Origin: Roseomonas populi
GTDB taxonomy: Bacteria; Pseudomonadota; Alphaproteobacteria; Acetobacterales; Acetobacteraceae
Direction: 5' to 3'
NCBI RefSeq assembly: GCF_024594815.1
Contig: NZ_JANJOU010000007.1
Location: 284,237 to 348,236 of the forward strand
DNA length: 64,000 bases
The notes under the pieces are model-generated. The model was not told the origin of the DNA. It made no database searches and worked only from the letters and a program-made list of their open reading frames with translations. The position numbers and the translations under genes are program-made. Shown one piece after another: positions 53,771 to 63,876 of this stretch. Positions within the stretch are counted from its first letter, which is position 1, and each line of letters starts with the position of its first letter.

Positions 53771-54825
53771 TGGCGCTTCCCGCAAAGCTGGACCGCCTCC
53801 TCACCCGTGCGGAGGAACTGCGGCACGAGTTGGGCACGGCCGATGGCAGCCGCTTCGGCGCGCTGTCGAAGGAGTTGTCGGACATCGAGCCCGTGGTGGC
53901 CAAGGTGCAAGAGCTGCGCGAGGCCGAGCGCGCCCGGGACGATGCCGAGGGGATGATGGCCGACCCCGAGATGCGGGAGCTGGCCGAGGCCGAGTTCTAC
54001 GAGCAGCGCGATCGCGTGCCCGCCCTGGAGCACGAGATCCGCATCATGCTGCTGCCGAAGGACGCGGCGGACGAGCGCTCAGCCATCCTGGAGGTACGCC
54101 CGGCGGCGGGCGGGGATGAGGCCGGGCTTTTCGCCGGCGAGCTGTTCCGTGCCTACCAGAAATACGCGGAAGCCCAGGGCTGGCGCTTCGAGATCCTGGA
54201 GTGGGACGAGGGCGAGGCGGGCGGCGTGAAGGGTGCCTCCGCCTCCATCACCGGCCGCGGCGTCTTCGCCAAGCTGAAGTTCGAGAGCGGGGTGCACCGC
54301 GTGCAGCGCGTGCCCGCCACCGAGACCCAGGGGCGTATCCACACCTCCACCGTCACGGTCGCCGTGCTGCCGGAGGCGGAGGAGGTGGATGTGCAGATCA
54401 ACGAGAGCGACCTGCGGATCGACACCTACCGAGCTTCCGGCGCCGGCGGGCAGCACGTGAACAAGACGGACAGCGCCGTCCGCATCACCCACATCCCCAC
54501 CGGGACCGTGGTGGCGATGCAGGAGGAGAAGTCCCAGCACAAGAACCGTGCGAAAGCGATGAAGGTGCTGCGCGCCCGCATCTACGAGGCCCAGAGGCAG
54601 GCCCTGGCGGGCGCCCGGGCCGCGGACCGCAAGGGGCAGGTGGGCACGGGGGACCGCAGCGAGCGCATCCGCACCTACAACTTCCCCCAGGGCCGCGTGA
54701 CCGACCACCGCATCGGCCTGACCCTGCACAAGGTGGACCGGGTGATGATGGGCGAGCTGGACGAGGTGATCGATGCCCTGATGGCAGAGGACCAAGCCGC
54801 CCGCCTGGCGGCCGAGGAGGGATGA
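53770..54825 (+). CDS. prfA: Peptide chain release factor 1
   Basis: A 351-aa release factor reading UAA and UAG. The catalytic GGQ lies in [15 protein letters not shown], and the codon-reading tripeptide is PAT in [12 protein letters not shown], the RF1 type. [14 protein letters not shown] near the C-terminus is also typical. It starts in a TGATG overlap with hisS and ends in an ATGA overlap with prmC, which methylates its GGQ glutamine. Confidence 0.97.
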   Translation: MALPAKLDRLLTRAEELRHELGTADGSRFGALSKELSDIEPVVAKVQELREAERARDDAEGMMADPEMRELAEAEFYEQRDRVPALEHEIRIMLLPKDAADERSAILEVRPAAGGDEAGLFAGELFRAYQKYAEAQGWRFEILEWDEGEAGGVKGASASITGRGVFAKLKFESGVHRVQRVPATETQGRIHTSTVTVAVLPEAEEVDVQINESDLRIDTYRASGAGGQHVNKTDSAVRITHIPTGTVVAMQEEKSQHKNRAKAMKVLRARIYEAQRQALAGARAADRKGQVGTGDRSERIRTYNFPQGRVTDHRIGLTLHKVDRVMMGELDEVIDALMAEDQAARLAAEEG

Positions 54826-55688
54826 GCGACTGCGAGCCCGGCGTTTCGGTGGGGGCCTTCCTCTGCCAGGCCGGGCAGCTTCTTCGCGCCGCTGGGATCG
54901 AGGGCCCCCGGATGGAGGCCCGCCTCCTCCTCGCCCATGCCATGGGCTGCCGGCAGGAGGACCTGCTGCGCGACCCCCGGGCGCCAGTGCCGCCGGCCGC
55001 CCAGACCGTCTTTCGCGCCGCTCTGGCCGCCCGGGCCAGGAACGTGCCCATGGCGCGGCTCCTCGGCCATGCCGGCTTCTGGACCCTGGACCTGCTGGTG
55101 GACGGCTCCACCCTCATCCCCCGCGCCGACACGGAGACGCTGGTCGAGGCAGCCCTGGACGCTTTCCCGAATCGGGGTGCCGTGCGCCGGGTGCTGGACC
55201 TCGGCACGGGCACGGGCGCGCTGCTGCTCGCCGCCCTTTCGGAGTTCCCCACGGCCTTCGGCGTGGGGGTGGACCGGGAGCCTGCCGCGGCGGCCCTGGC
55301 CCGCGCCAACGCCACCCGGAACGGGCTGGCGGATCGCGCCTTTATGGTGGCGGGGGACTGGGCCGGCGCCCTCTCCGGCCGCTTCGACCTTGTCCTGTCC
55401 AACCCGCCCTACATCGAATCCGCCGTCATTCCCGCCCTCATGCCGGAGGTTGCGCTGCACGAGCCCGCCCTGGCGCTGGATGGCGGGGCGGACGGGCTGG
55501 ACGCCTATCGCTTTTTGGCTGGGGCGCTTCCCGGCCTTCTGGCGCCGGGCGGCCGGGCCGTGCTCGAACTAGGGCAGGGGCAGGAGATGGCGGTGACCGC
55601 CCTGGCCCGCACAGCCGGGCTCCGGATCCTGGAATGCCGCCCCGATCTGGGTGGCGTCCCCCGCGCCCTGGTTCTGGCAGGCCTGTAA
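54822..55688 (+). CDS. prmC: Peptide chain release factor N(5)-glutamine methyltransferase
   Basis: A 288-aa methyltransferase that modifies the GGQ glutamine of release factors. It has the N-terminal helical domain, [15 protein letters not shown], motif [14 protein letters not shown] and the substrate-binding [10 protein letters not shown] at 54822 overlaps the prfA stop by 4 nt. The prfA-prmC pair is a widespread arrangement. Confidence 0.96.
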   Translation: MSDCEPGVSVGAFLCQAGQLLRAAGIEGPRMEARLLLAHAMGCRQEDLLRDPRAPVPPAAQTVFRAALAARARNVPMARLLGHAGFWTLDLLVDGSTLIPRADTETLVEAALDAFPNRGAVRRVLDLGTGTGALLLAALSEFPTAFGVGVDREPAAAALARANATRNGLADRAFMVAGDWAGALSGRFDLVLSNPPYIESAVIPALMPEVALHEPALALDGGADGLDAYRFLAGALPGLLAPGGRAVLELGQGQEMAVTALARTAGLRILECRPDLGGVPRALVLAGL

Positions 55689-55930
55689 AAAACCATTTGG
55701 CGGAATCGCTCGGGCTCACTACGTTTGCTCTGCGGCCCCCATCGCGTGAAGCGCGGCGGGTCAACCGGAGCCCCCGGCCCCCTTTTCGGGGTGCGCCGCG
55801 CGCCCGGCCCGCCGCCAGGCACAACATTTTCCCCATTGGGGGACAGCACCCGCCAGCCGGTCTCCGCAGGGGCCTAGCCCAACGGCGCGCAGATCGGCGG
55901 CGCGAGCATGGAAGTGCGAACCAGAACCAG

Positions 55931-56395
55931 ATGAACATGAAGCGTATGCGCGGCCGCGGGAACTTCCGGCAGGGTGGCCACAACGGCGGCGGTGGCGGCG
56001 GTGGTCCGCGCCCGCAGCACAACGGCAATCAGCCGATGAACCGCAACCATGTGTTCGACTCGATCGGGCCGGACATGCGGATGCGCGGCACTGCCCAGCA
56101 GCTCTTCGAGAAGTACCTCCAGCTCGGCCGCGACGCGACCGGCTCCGGCGACCGGGTGATGGCGGAAGGGTACTTTCAGCACGCGGAACACTACTTCCGC
56201 ATCCTCAACGCCATGAACCAGGCCCAGCAGCAGCAGGGCGGCGGGGCCGGCCCGCAGCACGGCGGCCGCCGTTACCAGGGCAACGAGAGCGGCGGCGACG
56301 GCTTTGCCGAGGGCGAGGGCGAGGCGCAGATCACCGCCCCTGCCGGCTACGACACCGCCTCCACCGAGGGCGAGGCCCGCGAGACCCTTCAGTAA
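55931..56395 (+). CDS. DUF4167 domain-containing protein
   Basis: A 154-aa protein with a basic Gly/Asn/Gln-rich N-terminus (MRGRGNFRQGGHNGGGGGGG), then FDSIGPDMRMRGTAQQLFEKYLQLGRDA and AEGYFQHAEHYFRILNAMNQ, the DUF4167 core, and an acidic tail. The basic low-complexity start suggests RNA or ribosome contact, but the function is unknown. In alphaproteobacteria it regularly follows prfA-prmC. A 242-nt gap precedes it, with a weak promoter-like pair TTGGCG (55697-55702) and TACGTT (55720-55725), spacer 17. Confidence 0.85.
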   Translation: MNMKRMRGRGNFRQGGHNGGGGGGGPRPQHNGNQPMNRNHVFDSIGPDMRMRGTAQQLFEKYLQLGRDATGSGDRVMAEGYFQHAEHYFRILNAMNQAQQQQGGGAGPQHGGRRYQGNESGGDGFAEGEGEAQITAPAGYDTASTEGEARETLQ

Positions 56396-56420
56396 GAAGC
56401 GGGTCAGTAAAAGGCGGGCT

Positions 56421-56441
56421 GGCGGCTAGGTGATGGCCGCC
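56421..56441. terminator. Hairpin between convergent DUF4167 and glucosidase genes
   Basis: GGCGGC (56421-56426) pairs with GCCGCC (56436-56441) around a 9-nt loop, and flanking bases can extend the stem with a bulge. It lies between two convergent stops. Confidence 0.4.
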
Positions 56442-56465
56442 GAGCCGGGCCACCGGTCCGGGCCA

Positions 56466-58673
56466 TCAGGTGATGACCGCAACCTCCACCTGCCCGCGGC
56501 GGCGCAGCACGTTCAGCGAGACGCCGCCATCGGCGTCGTGGCGCCGTAGCCTCACGTCCACCATCGCCGTGCCGAGCCGCAGGTTCTCGATCCGCAGCTC
56601 CTCCAGCCAGGAGGGCAGGAAGGGGCGGAGGAAGCGGATCACCCCATCCTCCGGCCGGAACGAGACGCCGAGCATGGCGCCCAGCGCGGCGTAGACGGTC
56701 GCCGCCGCCCAGGCCTGCGGCAGGCAGGCCACGGGGTAGGAGGTCGGCCCTTCGCCGTGCCGGCGCGCGAAGCCGCAGAAGAGCTCCGGCAGGCGGTACA
56801 TGTCCACGGCCAGGGCGGAATCGTAGATCCCGGTCAGCAGGCGCTCCAGCTGAGCGTTCAGCCCGTAGCGCTTCATCCCCAGCGCGATCAGCCCGTTGTC
56901 GTGGGGCCAGACTGAGCCGTTGTGGTAGCTCATCGGGTTGTAGCGGCTCTCACCCTCCGCGATGGTGCGGATGCCCCAGCCGCAGAAGCTCTCCGGCGTC
57001 ATCAGGGTCTGCCCGATGCGCCGTGCCCGCTCTGGGGTGGGCAGGCCGGTCAGCAGCGCGTGCCCGGCGTTGGAGGAGCGGACGCGGCAGGGCCGTTTCT
57101 CCCCGTCCAGCGCCAGGGCGTAGGTGGAGAGCTCCTCGATCCAGAAGGCCTCCTCCACCCGGGCGCGCAGCGCGTCAGCCCGATCGGTCCATAGGGCGGC
57201 CTCGTCCTCATGGCCGAGAGCCTTGGCCATGCGCCCCGCGCCGCGCCAGGCGGCCTCGCCATAGGCCTGCACCTCGATCAGGGCGATGGGCGCCTCGGCC
57301 AGCTTGCCGTCGGCGTGGAACACGCTGTCCCAGCTGTCCTTCCAGCCCTGGTTGACCAGCCCGTTCACGGACTGCCGGTCGTACTCCAGCAGCCCGTCGC
57401 CATCGATGTCGCCGTACCGCTCGATCCAGCCGAGCGCGGCGACGATATGCGGCCAGATCTCCCGGACCAGTGCCCAGTCCCCGGTGCGCTCTGCATACTG
57501 CGCGGCGAGCACGACGAAGAGCGGCGTGGAATCGACGGAGCCGTAATAGCGGCCGAATGGGACCTCGCGCAGCGCCGCCATCTCGCCGCTGCGGCTCTCA
57601 TGCAGGATCTTGCCGGGCTCCGCATCCCGCGCCGGGTCCAGCTCCGTTGCCTGCAGCTTCGCGTGATAGCGCAACACGCCACGCGCCAGCTCCGGGTCCG
57701 CCCAGAGGCACTGAATGGCCGTGATCAGGCTGTCCCGGCCGAAGGGGCAGGAGAACCAGGGAATGCCGGCAAAGGGGAAGGGGCCGGATTCTGTCTCCGT
57801 CGTCAGCATCGTCAGATCGGAAGCGGAGCGGGCGAACCAGTCGTTGAAGGCCTGGTTGGAGGAGATCACGGTCGCCCGCTGCCGTTCCCGCGCGCCGCAC
57901 CAGTTGCGGATGCCCGCCAGCAACGCGTCGAAGCCGGGCGGGGAAGGGGCCTCGGCCGCCTCGGTTCCGGACTCGCAGAGGATCATCACCTCGATGACCG
58001 TCTGGCCGCCCGGATCGAGTTCTACTGGCCAACGGTTGTCGCGGGCCGGGGTGCCCTGCGGCCGTGGATTGAACTCCAGCCGGGTGCGGCGCTCCACCCC
58101 GTCCAGCCCGAGATAGGCGAAGACGAGGCTGCCATCCGGGCGGGCTTCCGGGGCGCGCCGCTCCCCGCGCCGGGCGCGGTTCTGCCCGCGCACCTCGAAA
58201 ATGTCGGCGAAGTCGGCGGCGATGGAGAGCGAGATCTCCGTGGAGAGATGCGCCTCCCCGAAGTTCCGCACGGAGATGCGCTCCCGCACCATCCCCGCGC
58301 CGAGCACCATCTGGCGCTCCACATGGACCGTGTCCCGGAGCAGCTTGCGGTCCGGCGCCACAGTCAGGTCGGGGTTGGTGAGGTTCACAGTCAGCACGGT
58401 GTTGTCCGCGCTGACCGCCGAGGAGAGCAGCAGCGGCCGCATTCCCGCCACGCGGAGGGAGAGGCGGGAGACGAAGCGCGTGTCGTCGTGGAACAAGCCT
58501 TCAGCGGTGGAGCCGATGGCCTGGGCATCGCCGAAATGGTCCAGAACCAGGAAGGAGGAGCCGTTCTTCAGCGTGCGCGGCCGGTAGAGGGCCAGGGCCG
58601 TGGCGGCCGTGGCGGCGACGCTCCAGCCACTCTCCTCCTCCGACCGCGGCAGGCCCGCCCCTTCGTCGTCCAT
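56466..58673 (-). CDS. Amylo-alpha-1,6-glucosidase/glycogen-debranching-like hydrolase
   Basis: A 735-aa protein. The N-terminal beta-rich domain (to about residue 240) contains LDHFGDAQAIGSTAEGLFHDDTRFVS, the glycogen debranching N-terminal signature. The C-terminal part is an (alpha/alpha)6 barrel with PWFSCPFGRDSLITAIQ, NQGWKDSWDSVFHADG and YHNGSVWPHDNGLIA, the catalytic acid regions of GH63/GH133-like enzymes. No signal peptide is seen. The substrate is an alpha-glucan or related glycoside. Start 58673 is preferred, with AGGA 8 nt before it; 58697 is the alternative. It is downstream of the GT4 gene on the same strand. Confidence 0.88.
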   Translation of the reverse strand: MDDEGAGLPRSEEESGWSVAATAATALALYRPRTLKNGSSFLVLDHFGDAQAIGSTAEGLFHDDTRFVSRLSLRVAGMRPLLLSSAVSADNTVLTVNLTNPDLTVAPDRKLLRDTVHVERQMVLGAGMVRERISVRNFGEAHLSTEISLSIAADFADIFEVRGQNRARRGERRAPEARPDGSLVFAYLGLDGVERRTRLEFNPRPQGTPARDNRWPVELDPGGQTVIEVMILCESGTEAAEAPSPPGFDALLAGIRNWCGARERQRATVISSNQAFNDWFARSASDLTMLTTETESGPFPFAGIPWFSCPFGRDSLITAIQCLWADPELARGVLRYHAKLQATELDPARDAEPGKILHESRSGEMAALREVPFGRYYGSVDSTPLFVVLAAQYAERTGDWALVREIWPHIVAALGWIERYGDIDGDGLLEYDRQSVNGLVNQGWKDSWDSVFHADGKLAEAPIALIEVQAYGEAAWRGAGRMAKALGHEDEAALWTDRADALRARVEEAFWIEELSTYALALDGEKRPCRVRSSNAGHALLTGLPTPERARRIGQTLMTPESFCGWGIRTIAEGESRYNPMSYHNGSVWPHDNGLIALGMKRYGLNAQLERLLTGIYDSALAVDMYRLPELFCGFARRHGEGPTSYPVACLPQAWAAATVYAALGAMLGVSFRPEDGVIRFLRPFLPSWLEELRIENLRLGTAMVDVRLRRHDADGGVSLNVLRRRGQVEVAVIT

Positions 58674-58743
58674 GTACAGATCCTTTGCCGCGAACATCCG
58701 GTGAATGCCGCGCCGGCCCCGGGGTTGCCGCCGCCGGCGTAAC

Positions 58744-58779
58744 GTCCCGGCCGGACGGCGCCTGGGCCGCGGCCGGGAC
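58744..58779 (-). terminator. Hairpin between the GT4 gene and the glucosidase gene
   Basis: GTCCCGGCCG (58744-58753) pairs perfectly with CGGCCGGGAC (58770-58779), a 10-bp stem with a 16-nt loop. On the minus strand it follows the GT4 stop by 8 nt and may reduce read-through into the glucosidase gene. Confidence 0.45.
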
Positions 58780-58787
58780 AGCCCCTC

Positions 58788-59846
58788 TCAGACCGCGCGG
58801 AGGATGGTTGTGCGCTCCCGCCCGAGCAGGCGGCGGTAGATGGCCAGGTGGTCCTCCGCCATGCGGCGGGCGGTGAAGCGGGCCTCGAACTCCTGGCGTA
58901 CCCGGGCGCGATCCATAGCCTGCACCTTTTTCAGCGCGGCCAGGGCGCCCGTCTCGTCCTCCACGATGAAGCCGGAGACGTCGTCCTCGATCACCTCCGG
59001 CACGGAGCCGCGGTTGAAGGCGACCACGGGCGTGCCGCAGGCCATCGCCTCGATCATCACCAGCCCGAAGGGCTCAGGCCAGGCGATAGGGGTGAGGAGG
59101 CAGAGGGCATTGCCCAGGAACTCGGCCTTCTGGGCCTCGTTGATCTCGCCGATGAACTCCACGCCGGGGAGGGAGAGCATGGGCTGCACCACCTCCTCGA
59201 AATAGGCCTGGTCGGCGCGATCCACCTTGGCGGCGATGCGGATCGGGATTCCGGCGGCCTGGGCGATGCGGATGGCCGTGTCCGGCCCTTTCTCCGGCGA
59301 GATGCGGCCGAGGAATGCAATGTAGCCGCCCTGGCGCGGGCTGAAAGGCAGCAGGTCCTGCGGGATCCCGTGCAGCACCGTGCCGGCCCAGTTCACGTCC
59401 ACGTGGTGCAGCGGCCGGCGCTGGCTGTCCGAGATGGAGATGAAGGGCGCGTCCGGGAAGGCGGAGAGAAGGGGCTGGATCTCCGGCAGGTCCAGGCGGC
59501 CATGGAAGGTGGAGACGAAGGGCAGGCCGCGGCCGCGCATGGCCGGAAGGTGCAGGTGGTCGATGTGGAAGTGCACGACGTCGAAACGCGCGGCCAGGTC
59601 CAGGACCCGCTGCACCATCAACATGTGCGGCGCCGTGGCGTCTCGGATGGAGGGGTCCAGGCGGATGGCCTGGGGCAGCATCGGCTCCAGTTCCGCTGAG
59701 GTGAGGCTGTCGCCGCTGGCGAAGAGCGTGACTTCGTGCCCGAGGGCGACGAGTTCCTCGGTCAGGTAGGAGACGATCCGTTCCGTGCCGCCGTACAGCT
59801 TCGGGGGGACGGCTTCGGCGAGAGGCGCGACCTGGGCGATGCGCAT
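58788..59846 (-). CDS. Glycosyltransferase family 4 protein
   Basis: A 352-aa GT-B fold enzyme. The N-terminus MRIAQVAPLAEAVPPKLYGGTERIV carries the GG loop, the donor domain has FLGRISPEKGPDTAI, and the retaining GT4 signature is EPFGLVMIEAMACGTPVVAF. The sugar donor and acceptor are unknown. ATG at 59846 is chosen because the family core starts there. Its neighbour downstream is the amylo-1,6-glucosidase-like gene, so both may act on the same glucan or glycoside. Confidence 0.92.
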   Translation of the reverse strand: MRIAQVAPLAEAVPPKLYGGTERIVSYLTEELVALGHEVTLFASGDSLTSAELEPMLPQAIRLDPSIRDATAPHMLMVQRVLDLAARFDVVHFHIDHLHLPAMRGRGLPFVSTFHGRLDLPEIQPLLSAFPDAPFISISDSQRRPLHHVDVNWAGTVLHGIPQDLLPFSPRQGGYIAFLGRISPEKGPDTAIRIAQAAGIPIRIAAKVDRADQAYFEEVVQPMLSLPGVEFIGEINEAQKAEFLGNALCLLTPIAWPEPFGLVMIEAMACGTPVVAFNRGSVPEVIEDDVSGFIVEDETGALAALKKVQAMDRARVRQEFEARFTARRMAEDHLAIYRRLLGRERTTILRAV

Positions 59847-59880
59847 GGGTTGAGGACTTCTCCGGATCCTCGGGCCTCCC

Positions 59881-59918
59881 CGCCGGCCCCGGCCGGCGCC
59901 CCGGCCGGGGACCGGGGC
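59881..59918. terminator. Two adjacent GC hairpins between MOSC and GT4 genes
   Basis: CGCCGGCC (59881-59888) faces GGCCGGCG (59891-59898), and GCCCCGG (59898-59904) pairs with CCGGGGC (59912-59918). The pair lies in the 114-nt gap downstream of the MOSC stop and upstream of the GT4 start and is the only structure I see there. Confidence 0.4.
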
Positions 59919-59960
59919 TACAACAAACAAATGATGGCGCGGTTGCGGTGCAGCAACAGG

Positions 59961-60740
59961 TCAGGCGGGTTCCAGCGCATCCCCGACCGCCACCCTACCG
60001 CCTTCGGCCACGGTGGCATGGACGCCCAGGTCCATATGGCCGAAATGCTCGCGCAGCAGGCGCGGCAGGTCCACGTCGCGCTCACCCGTCTCCAGGTCCA
60101 CCTGGGTCGCCGGGCAGCGCTGGGTCCGCTTGAACACGGAAATCCGGGCGCCGCCCAGCAGCACCTCCCGCCCGACCCACTCGTGCTCCGCCCAGGCGGG
60201 AAGGCCGGAGAAGTAGACGTTCGCACGGAAGCGCAGCGGGTCCAGCCGCCGCCCGATCGCCTTCTCCACCTCCGCGAGGCTCGCCAGGTTGAGAAGGGAG
60301 ATGCCCTTCAGACGTTGGTCCGTGAAGGCGTGGCCTGGCGCCTCGGTGAAGCGCGGGGGGCGGGGGGACCCGTCCGGTGCGGTGCCGTGGCGCGCCTCCT
60401 CGCCGAGGAAGCGGATGAGCCAGGCGCCGAGGGCGGCCCTGCCCTCCGCCGTTCCCGTGCGGGCGATCAGTGGCTCGTGGCCCGCGGCCGCCAGGGCCAG
60501 AGTGCCGTCGTGCGGGTCGAAGGCGGCACGGACCAGCACCACCTTCCCGTTCTTCATCATACAGGCGAAGTTCTGCTTCGGCAGAAAGGTCGGCGCCGCC
60601 TCGTCGAACGGAGAGTCGCCCTGGGCGAGGGCGAAGCGGCGGTCGTGGGGGATGGTCTCGCCCGGGGTGAGCTTCACCTCCTCCAGCGCCTCGGCCGTCA
60701 GCCCCTTCACCGGGTACCGATAGAGCCGCTCCACCCGCAT
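59961..60740 (-). CDS. MOSC domain-containing protein
   Basis: A 259-aa protein with the beta-strand start [19 protein letters not shown] and a MOSC domain ending with the conserved cysteine block [21 protein letters not shown] proteins handle sulfur bound to molybdenum cofactor in enzymes such as YcbX, YiiM and mARC. No ferredoxin domain is attached. It is divergent from clpB. Which N-oxygenated or sulfur substrate is used is unknown. Confidence 0.88.
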   Translation of the reverse strand: MRVERLYRYPVKGLTAEALEEVKLTPGETIPHDRRFALAQGDSPFDEAAPTFLPKQNFACMMKNGKVVLVRAAFDPHDGTLALAAAGHEPLIARTGTAEGRAALGAWLIRFLGEEARHGTAPDGSPRPPRFTEAPGHAFTDQRLKGISLLNLASLAEVEKAIGRRLDPLRFRANVYFSGLPAWAEHEWVGREVLLGGARISVFKRTQRCPATQVDLETGERDVDLPRLLREHFGHMDLGVHATVAEGGRVAVGDALEPA

Positions 60741-60763
60741 CCTCTTGATCTCCCGAAAACAAC

Positions 60764-60795
60764 CCCTTGAAGGGGGCGGAAGAGCGATACCACAT
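60764..60795 (+). promoter_or_regulatory. Candidate heat-shock (RpoH-type) promoter of clpB
   Basis: CCCTTGAA (60764-60771) resembles the RpoH -35 element and ACCACAT (60789-60795) could serve as the -10, with 17 bp between them. This fits the usual heat-shock control of clpB, about 70 nt before its start. The -10 is imperfect. Confidence 0.45.
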
Positions 60796-60867
60796 CCCGA
60801 TCAAACGCCGAACCCGTTGCCAGTTGGGGCGGGGAGGGCGGTCGCCTCCATGAGGGACACGAGAGAT

Positions 60868-63459
60868 ATGGACATCGAGAAGCTCACCGAGCGGGCGCGC
60901 GGCTTCCTGCAGGCCGCGCAGACCATCGCCATCCGGGAATACCACCAGCGCGTCACCCCGGAGCACCTGCTGAAGGCGCTGCTGGACGACGAGGAGGGGG
61001 CGGCCGCCGGGCTGATCCGCGCCGCGGGCGGCGATGCGGCGGCAGCGAAGCGCGAGGTGGATGCCGAGGTCGGCCGGAACCCGCGCGTCTCCGGCGGCGG
61101 CGCCGGCCAGCCGCAGGTCACGCCCGATTTCGTGCGCGTGCTGGACGCCGCCGAGCGCATGGCGAGCAAGGCAGGCGACAGCTTCGTCGCCCAGGACCGG
61201 CTACTGGTGGCAATCGCGGCCAGCGACACGCCGGCCGGCCGCCTGCTGGTGAAGGTGGGCGCCACGGCGCAGAAGCTGGAAGCGGCGGTTGATCAGGTCC
61301 GCAAGGGCCGCAAGGTGGATAGCGCGAATGCCGAGCAGCAGTTCGATGCGCTGAAGAAGTACGCCCGCGACCTGACCGAGGCCGCGCGCGACGGCAAGCT
61401 GGATCCGGTGATCGGGCGCGACGAGGAGATTCGCCGCACGATCCAGGTTCTCGCCCGCCGCACGAAGAACAACCCCGTGCTGATCGGCGAGCCCGGCGTC
61501 GGCAAGACCGCAATCGTCGAGGGGCTGGCGCTGCGCATCATCAATGGCGACGTACCAGAAGCGCTGAAGAGCCAGCGCGTGCTGGCGCTCGACCTTGGCG
61601 CGATGGTGGCTGGCGCGAAGTACCGCGGCGAGTTCGAGGAGCGCCTGAAGGGCGTGCTGACGGAGATCGAGTCCGCGAACGGCGAGATCATCCTATTTAT
61701 TGACGAGATGCACACGCTGGTTGGCGCCGGCAAGGCGGATGGCGCGATGGACGCTTCCAACCTGCTGAAGCCGGCGCTGGCCCGCGGCGAGCTGCACTGC
61801 ATCGGCGCGACCACGCTGGACGAGTACCGCAAGCACGTGGAGAAGGACGCGGCACTCGCGCGCCGCTTCCAGCCCGTGTTCGTGGGCGAGCCGAGCGTGG
61901 AGGATACCATCTCCATCCTGAGGGGCATCCGCGAGAAGTATGAGCTGCACCACGGCGTGCGGATCGCGGACAGCGCGCTGGTCGCGGCCGCGACCCTCTC
62001 CAACCGGTACATCACCGACCGGTTCCTGCCGGACAAGGCAATCGACCTGGTGGACGAGGCGGCTTCCCGCCTTCGCATGGCCGTGGACAGCAAGCCGGAG
62101 GAGCTGGACGCGATCGACCGCGACCTCATGCGCTCCCGCATCGAGAGGGAAGCGCTGAAGCGCGAGACGGACGCAGCGAGCCGCGACCGGCTGGAGAAGC
62201 TGGAGCGCGAGATTGCGGCGCTGGAGGAAAGCTCCGCCGCGCTGACCGCGCGCTGGCAGGCGGAGAAGAACCGGCTGGGCGAGGCGCAGAAGGCCAAGGA
62301 AGAGCTGGACCGCGCCCGCACGGAGGTTGAGCTGGCCCAGCGCAAGGGCGACTACGCCCGCGCCGGCGAGCTGACCTACGGGGTGATCCCCGCGCTCGAG
62401 AAGCAGATCGCGGAGGCAGCCGATGATGGCGGCCGGCTGGTGAACGAGGCGGTGACGGAGGAAGGCGTTGCCGCCGTCGTCTCCCGCTGGACCGGCGTGC
62501 CTGTCGAGAAGATGCTGGAGGGCGAGCGTGCGAAGCTGATCCGCATGGAGGACGAGCTGCGTAAGCGGGTCGTTGGCCAGGAGGAGGCGCTGGAGGCGGT
62601 TTCCAAGGCCGTGCGGCGCGCCCGCGCCGGGCTGCAGGACCCGTCCCGCCCGATCGGCAGCTTCCTCTTCCTCGGCCCGACGGGCGTGGGCAAGACGGAG
62701 TTGACGAAGGCGTTGGCGAGCTTCCTGTTCGACGACGAGCGCGCGCTGCTGCGCATCGACATGTCGGAGTACATGGAGAAGCACGCCGTTGCGCGCCTGA
62801 TCGGGGCCCCCCCGGGCTATGTCGGCTACGAGGAGGGCGGCGCGCTGACCGAGGCGGTGCGGCGCCGGCCTTACCAGGTCATCCTCTTCGACGAGGTGGA
62901 GAAGGCGCATGACGACGTCTTCAACATCCTCCTTCAGGTGCTCGATGACGGGCGGCTGACGGACGGGCAGGGGCGGACGGTGGATTTCCGCAACACCCTC
63001 ATCGTCCTGACCAGCAACCTGGGCAGCGAGATACTGGCGGCCCAGCCCGAGGGCGAGGACGTCGATCTCGTCCGCGGCCAGGTGATGAACGTCGTCCGCA
63101 CCCGCTTCCGGCCGGAGTTCCTCAACCGGCTGGACGAGGTGGTGCTGTTCCGCCGGCTGGCGCGCGGCGACATGGGGTCCATCGTGGACATCCAGCTCGG
63201 GCGGCTGCGGAAGCTGCTTGCCGACCGGAAGATCACGCTGGAACTCGATCAGGGCGCGCGGGACTGGCTGGCCGAGGCCGGGTACGACCCAACCTACGGT
63301 GCGCGGCCCCTGAAGAGGGTCATCCAGCGCAACTTGCAGGACCGTTTGGCCGGCATGCTGCTGGAGGGCACGGTTCGCGACGGTCAACTTCTGGGCGTTG
63401 CGGTCGGGCCCGATGGCCTAGAAGTATCGCCGGTCGGAACGGTTGCGGAAACTGTGTGA
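60868..63459 (+). CDS. clpB: ATP-dependent chaperone ClpB
   Basis: An 863-aa AAA+ disaggregase. It has the N-terminal repeat domain (to about 145), Walker A GEPGVGKT of the first ATPase domain, the ClpB-specific coiled-coil middle domain (about 410-520, with [15 protein letters not shown]), and the second ATPase domain with GPTGVGKT and ending in the C-terminal [11 protein letters not shown]. It works with DnaK to rescue aggregated proteins. ATG at 60868 gives [13 protein letters not shown], the usual start; 60850 is an alternative. Confidence 0.96.
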   Translation: MDIEKLTERARGFLQAAQTIAIREYHQRVTPEHLLKALLDDEEGAAAGLIRAAGGDAAAAKREVDAEVGRNPRVSGGGAGQPQVTPDFVRVLDAAERMASKAGDSFVAQDRLLVAIAASDTPAGRLLVKVGATAQKLEAAVDQVRKGRKVDSANAEQQFDALKKYARDLTEAARDGKLDPVIGRDEEIRRTIQVLARRTKNNPVLIGEPGVGKTAIVEGLALRIINGDVPEALKSQRVLALDLGAMVAGAKYRGEFEERLKGVLTEIESANGEIILFIDEMHTLVGAGKADGAMDASNLLKPALARGELHCIGATTLDEYRKHVEKDAALARRFQPVFVGEPSVEDTISILRGIREKYELHHGVRIADSALVAAATLSNRYITDRFLPDKAIDLVDEAASRLRMAVDSKPEELDAIDRDLMRSRIEREALKRETDAASRDRLEKLEREIAALEESSAALTARWQAEKNRLGEAQKAKEELDRARTEVELAQRKGDYARAGELTYGVIPALEKQIAEAADDGGRLVNEAVTEEGVAAVVSRWTGVPVEKMLEGERAKLIRMEDELRKRVVGQEEALEAVSKAVRRARAGLQDPSRPIGSFLFLGPTGVGKTELTKALASFLFDDERALLRIDMSEYMEKHAVARLIGAPPGYVGYEEGGALTEAVRRRPYQVILFDEVEKAHDDVFNILLQVLDDGRLTDGQGRTVDFRNTLIVLTSNLGSEILAAQPEGEDVDLVRGQVMNVVRTRFRPEFLNRLDEVVLFRRLARGDMGSIVDIQLGRLRKLLADRKITLELDQGARDWLAEAGYDPTYGARPLKRVIQRNLQDRLAGMLLEGTVRDGQLLGVAVGPDGLEVSPVGTVAETV

Positions 63460-63466
63460 CACCCCT

Positions 63467-63495
63467 TTGACAGGTGTGGGGCGCGCCCATATAAG
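63467..63495 (+). promoter_or_regulatory. Ribosomal RNA operon promoter P1
   Basis: TTGACA (63467-63472), a 17-bp spacer and TATAAG (63490-63495) make a near-consensus sigma-70-type promoter pointing to the 16S gene 380 nt downstream. It begins only 8 nt after the clpB stop. Confidence 0.75.
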
Positions 63496-63507
63496 CCGCC
63501 CCACACC
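63473..63507. repeat. Perfect 11-bp inverted repeat around the -10 box of rrn P1
   Basis: GGTGTGGGGCG (63473-63483) is repeated in inverted form at 63497-63507, with 13 nt between. The -10 box TATAAG lies in the gap. It may be an operator, or a hairpin terminator for clpB that happens to overlap the promoter. Confidence 0.6.
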
Positions 63508-63560
63508 GACGGCGCCCGCGAGGACGCTGAGGTGGCCCGGAAAGAAGCGAGTGGGCAGGG

Positions 63561-63589
63561 TTGACGAAGCGGCCTCGAGCTGCTAGATA
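63561..63589 (+). promoter_or_regulatory. Ribosomal RNA operon promoter P2
   Basis: TTGACG (63561-63566) and TAGATA (63584-63589) with a 17-bp spacer form a second good promoter 94 nt downstream of P1, giving tandem rrn promoters. Confidence 0.65.
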
Positions 63590-63673
63590 CGTTGCCCCGC
63601 TGATCGCTTCGATCGCGGTTTCGATCAGAGGTTGGGCTTGCCCGACCGGGGAGACCCGGAGCCTAGGATCATT

Positions 63674-63685
63674 TGTTCCTTGAAA
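63674..63685 (+). promoter_or_regulatory. Possible boxA-like antitermination element in the rrn leader
   Basis: TGTTCCTTGAAA resembles the boxA consensus TGCTCTTTAACA used by NusB/S10 antitermination. The leader from about 63596 to 63876 is AT-richer than its surroundings and has no convincing coding frame. Confidence 0.4.
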
Positions 63686-63876
63686 GTCAAATCTGTTTTC
63701 CTGAAGACGAGGAAGAGTTTTGTAGCTCTTGCTTGGCGGAGAGGGGAGGGATGCGTGGCCAGTGTCATGTGTTCTGATCTTGAAGCTGGGGAGGGATACG
63801 GGAGAGAGAGTAGCGAGTGGAGTTTTGGTTAGGGTCTTCTCTGAGATGCCGAGGTCTTTTGGGCTGAGGTGTTGAT

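Noticed and set aside
63632..63832. A 66-codon frame in the rRNA leader
   Set aside because: It lies between rrn P2 and the 16S gene, has no ribosome binding site and an untypical composition; a non-coding leader explains the region.
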